Shown piece after piece: positions 31,804 through 40,325 of a stretch of DNA of 62,928 bases (positions within the stretch are counted from its first letter, which is position 1; each line of letters starts with the position of its first letter). Where the stretch lies: contig JAJPIZ010000004.1 of assembly GCA_021324435.1 (NCBI GenBank), forward strand, positions 1 through 62,928, read 5' to 3'. Position numbers and translations under genes: made by a program. The notes under the pieces were generated by a model. The model searched no databases and was not told the DNA's origin. It saw only the letters and a program-made list of their open reading frames with translations. The DNA comes from Anaerolineae bacterium. GTDB lineage: Bacteria > Chloroflexota > Anaerolineae > Anaerolineales > Villigracilaceae.

Positions 31804-34707
31804 ATGTCTGTCTATCGTGTTGTCGTTCGTTTTTCCGGTTTCGATCCACGCTCGAAGGGATACTTGTCGGATGCGCGCTCGCTGGGATTCCACAATCTGC
31901 AACGGATCGAATGCCAGGACCTCTACTTTATCGAGGGCCAACTGCCACAAGAGACATGTCAACAGTTGGCCCTCAAACTTTTAACAGACCCTGTGACTCA
32001 AATCGCTGTATGGGATGAGCTATCTTCGAAGGAGTCGCCTCCCATCGCCCTCGAAGCGGACACCGTTATGATCGAAGTGGCTCTTCGCCCCGGCGTGACC
32101 GACCCTGTCGCCGATCAGACTCTACGTGCCGCGCATGAACTTGGCTTCGATGGAATCCGCCGTGCTGCAACCGGCTCGCGCTTTCTGCTCCAATTTGAAT
32201 CGTCCACTTCCATTTGCGAATCTGCTGAAAGACTTGCTCAACAACTCCTGGCAAATAACGTCATCCAGCAATGGACGATTGGAGAAATCATTCCATCTTT
32301 CCCTGAAGAAGTTGAGTCAAGCGGGGTAGTGGAAGTTATTCCGATCCGTGTACTGAATGATGATGAATTATTGGGTCTTTCCAAAGACCGACGCGCTGCC
32401 CTTGACCTGATAGAGATGAAAGCGATTCAGAATTATTTCTGTAAAGAGCAACGCGATCCGACCGACGTCGAATTTGAAACTATTGCTCAAACGTGGAGCG
32501 AGCATTGTGTCCATAAGACCTTCAAAGCCAGAATAGATATTAAGGAGCAGCAAGTAGAAGATGGTGAAAGCTTTCCTCGGCTCTCTACTCTCGACTCTCT
32601 GTTGAAAACTTATCTCAAATCCGCCACAGAAGAAATCAACGCGCCGTGGGTGATCTCTGCTTTCGTTGACAATGCCGGCATTATTGATTTTGATGAAGAA
32701 TATGAAATCTCGTTCAAAGTCGAGACGCACAATCATCCGTCTGCGATCGAGCCGTTTGGCGGAGCGAACACCGGCGTCGGCGGTGTGATCCGTGATGTGC
32801 TGGGCGTCTCTGCCAGGCCTATCGCCGCGACTGACATTTTGTGCTTCGGCCCACAGTCCATTGATCCCGAACTTTTACCCAAAGGCGTTTTGCATCCGCG
32901 CCGCATTCAATCCGGTGTGGTAGCGGGTGTGCAGGATTATGGAAACAAGATTGGCATCCCGACCGTCAACGGTGCGATTCTCTATGACGAAGGTTACATT
33001 TCCAACCCGCTGGTCTTTTGCGGATGCGTAGGCCTCGCGCCAAAAGGAAAACATCGCAGGCAGGCGCAAAAAGGGGATCGGATCATTGTTCTGGGTGGCC
33101 GCACCGGACGCGACGGCTTGCGCGGCGCGACGTTTTCGTCCATGTCCATGGATGCTCAAACCGGGGAAGTCGCTGGAGCTTCTGTGCAAATTGGCGATCC
33201 GATCACCGAAAAAGGGTTAATTGACGTCATCACCCGCGCGCGTGACCTTGGACTTTACAACGCCATCACCGATTGCGGCGCAGGCGGACTTTCCTCCGCG
33301 GTGGGGGAGATGGCTTCCTCCATCGGCGCGGAGGTCGAACTGGCGAACGTGCGACTCAAATATCCGGGCCTGGCTCCGTGGGAGATTTGGCTCTCGGAAG
33401 CGCAAGAGCGAATGGTGTTGGCAGTCCCTCCTGGGAATTTACCTGCTCTACAAGAATTATGCGACACGTTTGATACTGAATTAACCGACATCGGTGAATT
33501 CACTGGTTCCGGGCAACTGGCCGTTGGTCACAAAGATAAAGTCGTGCTTGAGCTGGATAATGAGTTTTTGCATAAGGGCATTCCACAGCGCAGGCTTTCA
33601 GCCGTTGTTGGTAATCGGTTGACGGTTGATAGCACTGTCAACGATCAACCGTCAACTATCAACGTGAGAGATACGCTTTTGAAATTACTCTCTCATCCCA
33701 ATATCGCCACCAAAGCAAGCGTGATTCGCATCTACGATCACGAAGTGCAGGGTGGGACGGTGATCAAACCGCTGACGGGCGTCGAAGCAGATGCGCCCTC
33801 CGATGCCGCGGTCATCAAACCTATCGGCACGAAAGGAACGCGCGGCATCGTGCTTTCGAATGGAATCAACCCTGAATATGGCAAGCGCGATCCGTATCGC
33901 ATGGCGATGGCTGTTGTGGATGAAGCGATTCGCAACGCGGTCGCGGTCGGCGCGGACCCCGAACGGATTGCCATCCTCGACAACTTCTGCTGGGGCGATC
34001 CGCTTCGGGAGGAGACACTGGGCGCGTTGGTGGAAACCGCTCGCGGGTCCCGCGATGCCGCGCTGTTGTTCCGCACGCCATTCATCAGCGGAAAAGATTC
34101 TCTGAATAATGAATACATCGGCGCGGATGGTCAACGTCATGCCATCCCACCGACGCTGTTGATCTCTGCCATCGGAATCATGGATGATGTACATCAAGCG
34201 GTCACGATGGATTTGAAGGAAGCGGGCAACGATATTTATCTGATCGGAAAATTCCAGCCCGTGTTCGGCGGCTCGCATTTTTCTTTGATCACATCTGAAT
34301 TTTCAAATGAACGCATGCCAGATGTGCATGAAGTCACGCCCAATGTTTATCGCGCTTTGCATCGCGCTATCACAATGGGATATGTTCGCTCGGCGCATGA
34401 TCTTTCGGAGGGAGGGCTGGCTGTGGCCGCGTCGGAGATGTGCATCGGTGGAAGACTCGGCATGAAAATCGAAAATAATGGCTGGGACGATCGCGTTCGC
34501 GTTTTGTTTGGCGAATGCACGGGCACGTTGCTGGTCGAAGTACGTAAGCAAGACCGCGATCAATTTTTGACTTTGTTCCATTCACTTCCGCTCGAATGGA
34601 TCGGCGCGGTCCTCGAACAGCCAGCGTTGAAGGTTTTCATTCACGGCTTTTCTGTTTTGGATGCGCCGCTTTCCGACTTGCTCGCGGCCTGGAGCAAAAC
34701 TCCATGA
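31804..34707 (+). CDS. purL: FGAM synthase: tandem PurS-like domains fused to PurL
   Basis: The 967-residue protein has two PurS-like domains at about 1-75 (SVYRVVVRFSGFDPRSKGYL) and 88-165 (TVMIEVALRPGVTDPVADQ), then a PurL ATPase from about 190: TWSEHCVHKTFKA, KVETHNHPSAIEPFGGANTG, GRTGRDGLRGATFSS and the C-terminal HDLSEGGLAVAASEM. It makes FGAM from FGAR using ammonia from PurQ. The tandem PurS part resembles the N-terminal region of large enterobacterial PurL, which mimics a PurS dimer. An in-frame repeat (33610-33665) adds about 18 residues. Its stop overlaps the purQ start (ATGA). Confidence 0.92.
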   Translation: MSVYRVVVRFSGFDPRSKGYLSDARSLGFHNLQRIECQDLYFIEGQLPQETCQQLALKLLTDPVTQIAVWDELSSKESPPIALEADTVMIEVALRPGVTDPVADQTLRAAHELGFDGIRRAATGSRFLLQFESSTSICESAERLAQQLLANNVIQQWTIGEIIPSFPEEVESSGVVEVIPIRVLNDDELLGLSKDRRAALDLIEMKAIQNYFCKEQRDPTDVEFETIAQTWSEHCVHKTFKARIDIKEQQVEDGESFPRLSTLDSLLKTYLKSATEEINAPWVISAFVDNAGIIDFDEEYEISFKVETHNHPSAIEPFGGANTGVGGVIRDVLGVSARPIAATDILCFGPQSIDPELLPKGVLHPRRIQSGVVAGVQDYGNKIGIPTVNGAILYDEGYISNPLVFCGCVGLAPKGKHRRQAQKGDRIIVLGGRTGRDGLRGATFSSMSMDAQTGEVAGASVQIGDPITEKGLIDVITRARDLGLYNAITDCGAGGLSSAVGEMASSIGAEVELANVRLKYPGLAPWEIWLSEAQERMVLAVPPGNLPALQELCDTFDTELTDIGEFTGSGQLAVGHKDKVVLELDNEFLHKGIPQRRLSAVVGNRLTVDSTVNDQPSTINVRDTLLKLLSHPNIATKASVIRIYDHEVQGGTVIKPLTGVEADAPSDAAVIKPIGTKGTRGIVLSNGINPEYGKRDPYRMAMAVVDEAIRNAVAVGADPERIAILDNFCWGDPLREETLGALVETARGSRDAALLFRTPFISGKDSLNNEYIGADGQRHAIPPTLLISAIGIMDDVHQAVTMDLKEAGNDIYLIGKFQPVFGGSHFSLITSEFSNERMPDVHEVTPNVYRALHRAITMGYVRSAHDLSEGGLAVAASEMCIGGRLGMKIENNGWDDRVRVLFGECTGTLLVEVRKQDRDQFLTLFHSLPLEWIGAVLEQPALKVFIHGFSVLDAPLSDLLAAWSKTP
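33610..33665. repeat. GGTTGACGGTTG palindromic repeat, in frame in purL
   Basis: TTGACGGTTGAT (33619-33630) and ATCAACCGTCAA (33644-33655) are exact complements. They are read as GNRLTVDSTVNDQPSTIN within a linker before the conserved LLSHPNIATK segment. A related copy lies between metVF and acsE. Confidence 0.8.
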
Positions 34708-35510
34708 GACCCAAAGCATTGGTCCTTCAGGCCCACGGCACCAATCGCGATTTGGACGTGATGAACGCGCTGACTCTGGCCGGCGCGGACGCGATCGGTG
34801 TGCCGCTTAATCAATTGCGGATTCAGAAACGCCTCTTGCGGGACTTTCAACTGCTCGTGCTCCCCGGCGGCTTTTCCTACGCGGATGCGCTGGGCGCGGG
34901 AAAATTGTTAGCCGTTGACTTGAACACATATTTCATGGAAGAGATTACTGCTTTTGTCGCGGCAGGCAAACCCGTGATCGGAATTTGCAATGGCTTTCAG
35001 GCATTGATTAAGTCCGGGATATTACCGGGAAATCCCTCATCCCTCACCCCTCTCCCAATTTTTGGAGAGGGGGATGGGGGTGAGGGCGCGACACTAACAT
35101 TCAATCAACGTGGACATTTTGAGTGCCGTTGGGTGACCATGAAATCAGTTTCGGAGACCTGCATTTGGACAAAGGGATTGAGCGAAGCGATCACTTGTCC
35201 CGTTGCGCATGGCGAGGGCAACTTTCAAGTTGGTTCCGAATATCGAATATCGAACATCGAACAACATATTGCGCTGACTTACATTCATCCCAACGGATCG
35301 TCTGCAAACGGAGAATATCCATTCAATCCAAACGGATCATTCCTGGATATCGCGGGCATTTGCAACCATCAGGGCAACGTGCTGGGACTGATGCCACACC
35401 CTGAAAATCATATTTTCTCTTATCAACATCCGCGTCACACGCGCGGCGAGACAGGTCAAAGCGGCCTGACGCTCTTTCAAAATGGCGTGAACTATGGAAA
35501 GCAGATGTAG
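34704..35510 (+). CDS. purQ: FGAM synthase glutaminase subunit, with in-frame repeat
   Basis: The 268-residue class I glutamine amidotransferase supplies ammonia to PurL. It has MRPKALVLQAHGTNRDLDVM, LPGGFSYADALGAGKL, the nucleophile elbow VIGICNGFQAL (Cys about 96), ICPVAHGEGNF-like text (TCPVAHGEGNF) and LMPHPENH. Right after the elbow region a palindromic repeat adds NPSSLTPLPIFGEGDGGEG (35041-35086). A second stretch of repeat-like sequence encodes SEYRISNIEQ near residue 180. Ordinary PurQ of this type lacks both. The catalytic Cys, His and Glu remain. Confidence 0.9.
   Translation: MRPKALVLQAHGTNRDLDVMNALTLAGADAIGVPLNQLRIQKRLLRDFQLLVLPGGFSYADALGAGKLLAVDLNTYFMEEITAFVAAGKPVIGICNGFQALIKSGILPGNPSSLTPLPIFGEGDGGEGATLTFNQRGHFECRWVTMKSVSETCIWTKGLSEAITCPVAHGEGNFQVGSEYRISNIEQHIALTYIHPNGSSANGEYPFNPNGSFLDIAGICNHQGNVLGLMPHPENHIFSYQHPRHTRGETGQSGLTLFQNGVNYGKQM
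35041..35086. repeat. CCCTCACC...GGTGAGGG palindromic repeat, in frame in purQ
   Basis: This 46-base hairpin of the same family as in acsB is here on the coding strand and read as LTPLPIFGEGDGGEG. The inner loop differs from other copies. Confidence 0.88.
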
Positions 35511-35531
35511 AACACTTTAGAAAAAGGAGTC

Positions 35532-36506
35532 ATGATGCTTGTACAAAACGATTTGCTTGAATTAATCCCCCGCGCGTTTGACGAATCGAATCTACCGTTG
35601 AGTGGGCGGCAATCCGGCAAAGTGCGCGATTGGTATGACCTGCCGGGCGGTAAAAGACTCATCGCCACCACAGACCGGCTTTCGGCCTTTGACAATATTC
35701 TTGCCAAAGTTCCATACAAGGGACAGGTCTTAAATCAGTTATCAAACTGGTGGTTCGGGCAGACGAGTCATCTGATCTCGAATCATCTAATCTCTTCTCC
35801 TGATCCGAACGCGTCCGTTGTGCGCGTGGCCGAGCCGATCATGGTCGAGGTCATTGTGCGCGGCTACATCACGGGCGTTACCTCCACCGCGTTGTGGTAT
35901 CGCTATTCGCTCGGTGAACGCGAGATTTATGGCTATCGTTTCCCCGAGGGATTGAAAAAGAATTCAGCGCTCCCCGAGCCGATCATCACGCCGACCACGA
36001 AGGGCGGCGCGACGGGTCACGATGAACGCTTGACCTGCGCCGAGGTGGTGAGCAGGGGTTTGCTCGATGCAAAGACGTGGGATCAGATTCAAAGCGCGGC
36101 GCTGGCGATCTTCGAACGCGGACAGGATGTGGCGCGCAGAGCCGGCCTCATTTTGGTGGACACAAAATACGAGTTCGGGCGCGCCGCAGACGGAAGTGTA
36201 ATGCTAATTGACGAAGTCCACACGCCCGATTCGTCCCGCTTCTGGAAAGCGGACACATATCAGGCCCGTTTCGGTGCGGGCGAAGACCCTGAGAATTTTG
36301 ACAAGGAATTCGTTCGGCTGGCGTACGCCGAAAAAGGCTATCGCGGCGATGGGCCGCCGCCTGTCATGCCCATGGAACTGTGGGCGGGAGCCAGCGAACG
36401 ATATATCCGGATTTATGAAATGCTGACGGGCGAAAATTTCGTTCCGGGAAGTTATCCCGTCAACGACAGGCTCGTTGAAAATTTGAAAAAGGCCGGAGTG
36501 TTGTAA
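35532..36506 (+). CDS. purC: SAICAR synthase
   Basis: The 324-residue ATP-dependent ligase joins CAIR and aspartate. Motifs are SGKVRDWYDLPGGKRLIATT with the nucleotide loop, RLSAFDNILAKVPYKGQVLN, VEVIVRGYITG, ILVDTKYEFGRA and LIDEVHTPDSSRFW. It is of the longer, yeast-like form rather than the short 237-residue Bacillus form. AAAAAGGAG directly precedes tandem ATGs at 35532. It is in the operon between purQ and purE. Confidence 0.93.
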   Translation: MMLVQNDLLELIPRAFDESNLPLSGRQSGKVRDWYDLPGGKRLIATTDRLSAFDNILAKVPYKGQVLNQLSNWWFGQTSHLISNHLISSPDPNASVVRVAEPIMVEVIVRGYITGVTSTALWYRYSLGEREIYGYRFPEGLKKNSALPEPIITPTTKGGATGHDERLTCAEVVSRGLLDAKTWDQIQSAALAIFERGQDVARRAGLILVDTKYEFGRAADGSVMLIDEVHTPDSSRFWKADTYQARFGAGEDPENFDKEFVRLAYAEKGYRGDGPPPVMPMELWAGASERYIRIYEMLTGENFVPGSYPVNDRLVENLKKAGVL

Positions 36507-36509
36507 TTT

Positions 36510-36989
36510 ATGTCCAAGCCATTGGTCGTCATCCTCATGGGTTCCAAAGCCGATCTTGACCATTGCAACAAGATCACCGAGGCTTGCAAGGGATATGGAT
36601 TGGAATCGGTTTTGCGCGTTGCGTCAGCCCACAAGACGCCGGAACACGCGCTTGCCGTTTTGAAAGAATATGAAGCGGACGCGCGCCCAAAAGTTTATAT
36701 CACCGTTGCAGGGCGCAGTAACGCGTTGAGCGGATTTGTGGATGGCGCGGTCAGCGCGCCGGTGATCGTCTGCCCGCCGGTCAGTGAGTCGTTTGGTGGG
36801 GCGGATATTTTTTCGTCTCTGCGAATGCCGTCGGGGATCGCGCCGGCGATTGTGTTGGAACCGGTCAATGCCGCGTTGTTGGCGGCGAAGATTTTCGGAC
36901 TTGAGAATGCTGAAATAAGGGAGGTCGTGATCCGGTCCCAAAAGAAGCTGGCGGAAAAAATTCTGGAGGATGATGCGAGTGTCCATTAG
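36510..36989 (+). CDS. purE: Class II AIR carboxylase
   Basis: The 159-residue protein has GSKADLDHCNKI, RVASAHKTPEHAL, VAGRSNALSGFVDGAV, CPPVSESFGGADIFSSLRMP and SGIAPAIVLEPVNAALLAA. The AGRSN motif and SLRMPSG segment mark class II PurE, which carboxylates AIR directly with CO2. Class I has AGGAAHLPG instead and needs PurK. No purK is present in the operon, in agreement. It starts 3 bases after purC. Confidence 0.9.
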   Translation: MSKPLVVILMGSKADLDHCNKITEACKGYGLESVLRVASAHKTPEHALAVLKEYEADARPKVYITVAGRSNALSGFVDGAVSAPVIVCPPVSESFGGADIFSSLRMPSGIAPAIVLEPVNAALLAAKIFGLENAEIREVVIRSQKKLAEKILEDDASVH

Positions 36990-37034
36990 TCAGTGTTCAG
37001 TCAACAGTTATCCGTTTTCAGTGAAGAGCAGGCA

Positions 37035-38477
37035 ATGATGTTTGATTTGCAAGACGATCATCCACGCGAGGAATGCGGCATCATCGGCATCTTTGCCCCA
37101 AATGAAGATGTGGCCAGCATGGCGTTCTTTGGTCTGTTCGCGCTTCAACATCGCGGGCAGGAAGCGGCGGGCATCGCGGTGGCGGATGGGCAGGCGATGT
37201 CCATGTATAAAAATGTCGGTTTGATCTCGCAGGTCTTTGGGCCGCGCACGCTGGATGGGTTGAAGGGACATTACGCCATCGGGCACACGCGCTATTCGAC
37301 CACCGGATCGTCGTCGGTGCGCAACGCACAGCCGTTCATGATCGAGACCTTGAACGGGCCGCTGGCCCTTGGGCATAATGGCAATCTGATAAATTCTGCG
37401 CAATTGCGCCAGAGTCTGCTTGAAGATGGAGTCGGTTTGTCGTCTTCATCGGATACTGAAGTGATGACCATGATGCTGGCGCGCGCCAAAGGTCGAACCT
37501 GGGGCGAACGGATTCAATTCTGCATGAGGGAATGGATCGGCGCGTACTCGGTGGTGATCCTGACCCGCGATTGTGTGTACGCGGCGCGCGACCCGTGGGG
37601 CTTCCGCCCGCTATGTGTGGGAGCCTTGCCCGCTGGCGGACATGCCGCGGCCTCCGAAACCGGCGCATTGCACACGCTGGGCTGTGAGGTGATTCGTGAA
37701 GTGAACCCCGGCGAGGTCGTGACTCTCTCCGACAATGCTTTGGTCGTGCATCAAGCCATCGCGTCGCATGAACCGCTGGCGCGCTGTGTGTTTGAGAATA
37801 TTTATTTTGCGCGGCCGGATCATGTTTGGGACAAGCAGAGCGTTCATCATGTGCGCCAGAGACTCGGTGAAGAACTTGCGCATCAAGCCGGACTTTCAGC
37901 GGGTGAGGCCGACGTGGTCATTCCCGTGCCTGATTCCTCGATTCCCGCCGCGATTGGTTTCGCGCGCGTCAGCAAAATTCCATACAACGATGGATTTGTC
38001 AAAAATCGTTTTGTCGGGCGGACGTTCATCGAGCCGACGGATTCGCTCCGAAAGCGCGGCGTGGGGATGAAGTTCAATGTGGTCAATGAGAACGTGCTCG
38101 ACAAACGCGTTGTGATGATTGACGACAGCATCGTGCGCGGCAACACGACCGGCCCGCTGATCAGGTTGCTTCGCAACGCGGGCGCAAAGGAAGTTCACGT
38201 GGCGATCACCTGCCCGCCGATCAAACATCCGTGTTTTATGGGCGTGGACATGGGCACGTACGAAAATCTGATCGCGCACAAACGTACGGTGGACGAAATC
38301 TGCAAAATCGTGGATGCCGATTCGCTGACCTATCTTTCCGTGGAAGGCATGATGCGGGCTGTAGGTCGCAGTGAAGGATATTGTCAGGCGTGCTTCACGG
38401 GAGAGTATCCGATCCCTGTGGATGTCGAAACCGTCAAGACGGGCTTTGAGAAAAGTTTGAAGCAGGAACCCGTATGA
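37035..38477 (+). CDS. purF: Amidophosphoribosyltransferase
   Basis: The first committed enzyme of the pathway has 480 residues. A short propeptide (MMFDLQDDHPREE) precedes the catalytic Cys in CGIIGIFAP, then FALQHRGQEAAGIAV, GHTRYSTTGSS and the PRPP loop VVMIDDSIVRGNT. C-terminal Cys in GYCQACFTG fit the form with a 4Fe-4S cluster. The start 37035 is preferred to GTG 36993, since the stretch before it is low-complexity repeat (CAGTGTTCAGTCAACAGTTA). Confidence 0.92.
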   Translation: MMFDLQDDHPREECGIIGIFAPNEDVASMAFFGLFALQHRGQEAAGIAVADGQAMSMYKNVGLISQVFGPRTLDGLKGHYAIGHTRYSTTGSSSVRNAQPFMIETLNGPLALGHNGNLINSAQLRQSLLEDGVGLSSSSDTEVMTMMLARAKGRTWGERIQFCMREWIGAYSVVILTRDCVYAARDPWGFRPLCVGALPAGGHAAASETGALHTLGCEVIREVNPGEVVTLSDNALVVHQAIASHEPLARCVFENIYFARPDHVWDKQSVHHVRQRLGEELAHQAGLSAGEADVVIPVPDSSIPAAIGFARVSKIPYNDGFVKNRFVGRTFIEPTDSLRKRGVGMKFNVVNENVLDKRVVMIDDSIVRGNTTGPLIRLLRNAGAKEVHVAITCPPIKHPCFMGVDMGTYENLIAHKRTVDEICKIVDADSLTYLSVEGMMRAVGRSEGYCQACFTGEYPIPVDVETVKTGFEKSLKQEPV

Positions 38478-39754
38478 AAATTTTGATCATCGGTTCGGGC
38501 GGACGCGAACATGCCATGGCGTGGAAGGTCGCGCAGTCGCCGCGCCTGACGAAACTCTACATCGCGCCCGGCAACGCGGGGACGGCTTCATGCGGGGAGA
38601 ACGTCGTTTTGGATTTAGAGGACCATTCTGCAATCATCCGATTTTGCAAAGAGAAACAGATTGACTTGGTTTTGATCGGGCCGGAAGGTCCGCTTGCCGC
38701 GGGGTTGGCAGATTCGTTGTCAGCGGCAGGCATCCGTTGTTTTGGCCCGCGTAAGGCCGCGGCGCAGATCGAAGCGTCGAAAGTCTTCGCCAAAAATTTT
38801 ATGGCGCGGTATCGAATCCCAACCGCGCGCTATGCCACGTTTAATCAATTTGAAAAAGCCGTTCATTATTTGCAATCTATAGATTATCCGATTGTCATTA
38901 AAGCCTCGGGCCTCGCGGCGGGCAAAGGCGTTGTCCTTCCCGAATCATTGGATGAAGCCAAGGCGACCCTCGAATCCATGTTGGTCAATAAAATTTTCGG
39001 CGACGCGGGAGACGAAGTTGTCATCGAAGAGCGGCTGATTGGCGAAGAAGTTTCGCTGATGGCGTTCACGGATGGCGAGACCGTTGTGCCGATGCTCGCA
39101 GCGCAGGATCACAAACGTTTGCTCGACGCCGATTGCGGACCGAACACAGGCGGCATGGGTGCATACGCGCCCGCGCCGATCTTCACTGCGGATTTGATGA
39201 ATGAAGCGATTGAAAAAATTTTGAAGCCTGCCATCAATGGATTGCGCTTCGAGGGCGCGGCGTTCGTCGGCGTTTTGTATGCGGGTCTCATCCTGACCCT
39301 TCGGCCAGCTCAGGGCCGCGCTTCGAACGAACTCCGCGTCTTGGAATTTAACTGCCGCTTCGGCGACCCCGAGACCCAGGCGGTGCTTCCACTGCTCGAA
39401 ACAGACCTGCTTGATATTGCCGAGGCTTGTGTGAACGCTACGTTGAATCAATTTGATATTCGATGGAAAGACGGCGCATCGGTTTGTGTGGTGCTGGCGA
39501 GCAAAGGCTATCCCGAAAAAGCGGAAAGTGGAAAGATCGTGTCATTTGAAGCGTTGCCTGAGGATGTATTCTGCTTTCATGCAGGGACGAAAACGGAGAG
39601 CGGGCGAGTCATTACGGCAGGGGGGCGCGTGTTTGGATTAACTGTCGCGTCAAACAGCATTGAGTCGGCAATTGAGGCGGCGTATTCAAATATAAGAAAT
39701 GTTTCGTTCGAGGGAATGCAATATCGCAGGGATATTGCGCGTCGCGCGCTATAA
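38474..39754 (+). CDS. purD: GAR synthetase
   Basis: The 426-residue ATP-grasp enzyme has MKILIIGSGGREHAMAWK, DLVLIGPEGPLAAGLADS, VIKASGLAAGKGVVLPES, GPNTGGMGAYAPAP and VLEFNCRFGDPETQ. It couples phosphoribosylamine and glycine. The start overlaps the purF stop by four bases. Between YAGLILT and RVLEFNCRF there are extra residues LRPAQGRASNEL where relatives have only a few; the DNA is a CTTCGGCC..CTCAGGGC repeat (about 39297-39336). Confidence 0.93.
   Translation: MKILIIGSGGREHAMAWKVAQSPRLTKLYIAPGNAGTASCGENVVLDLEDHSAIIRFCKEKQIDLVLIGPEGPLAAGLADSLSAAGIRCFGPRKAAAQIEASKVFAKNFMARYRIPTARYATFNQFEKAVHYLQSIDYPIVIKASGLAAGKGVVLPESLDEAKATLESMLVNKIFGDAGDEVVIEERLIGEEVSLMAFTDGETVVPMLAAQDHKRLLDADCGPNTGGMGAYAPAPIFTADLMNEAIEKILKPAINGLRFEGAAFVGVLYAGLILTLRPAQGRASNELRVLEFNCRFGDPETQAVLPLLETDLLDIAEACVNATLNQFDIRWKDGASVCVVLASKGYPEKAESGKIVSFEALPEDVFCFHAGTKTESGRVITAGGRVFGLTVASNSIESAIEAAYSNIRNVSFEGMQYRRDIARRAL
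39297..39336. repeat. Short CTTCGGCCAGCTCAGG-type repeat, in frame in purD
   Basis: Compare GCTTCGACTACGCTCAGCGC at about 2051. Here it encodes LRPAQGRASNEL in a loop before the conserved LEFNCRFGD. The insertion is about eight to ten residues. Confidence 0.5.
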
Positions 39755-39775
39755 CCGAGTTCGGGAACGAATAGA

Positions 39776-40325
39776 TGAAACGGATAAACGGATGATGGAT
39801 GGAGATGATACATAATGGCTAGACCCGGTTTGGTCGAAACGGATTTCGATGCATTGACGTTCAAAGTAAACGGATTGGCGATGCAAGCGCATAACGAACT
39901 CAAGCCCGGCCATGCCGAAAAGTTTTACCAACGCAGACTTGCAGAACTTTGCGCGGATTCCGGTTTCGCTGTCGAAGTGGAAAAACGCGTAGAAGTTTAT
40001 ATTGGGGAAAAACGGATTGGTTATTTGACTTTGGACTTATGGGTGGAGGAATCTTTGGTGGTCGAATGCAAGGCTTTTTCCCATTCGCTGGGAAAGGATG
40101 AGGTGGGTCAGTTATTGACTTATCTCGCAGCGACCGGCACCACAATTGGCATGTTGTATAACTTTGGAAGGAAGAGTCTTGAATTCAAGCGGATTCTGGC
40201 TCCTAAAGCCGTACAGGAATGGCAACAATTTATTTATCGCTACATACACAGAAGTCCCGGCATGAAATTGCCCCCGCTGACGGGGAAAGCCGGTTCCGCT
40301 TCGCCTATTCCTCCAATCCGTTTCA
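39776..40325. other. Possible GxxExxY insertion bounded by inverted repeats
   Basis: TGAAACGGAT at 39776-39785 is matched by ATCCGTTTCA at 40316-40325. The enclosed 550 bases hold the GxxExxY part of the fused frame and end before PurM begins. This looks like a small inserted module, though ten bases could match by chance. Confidence 0.4.
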
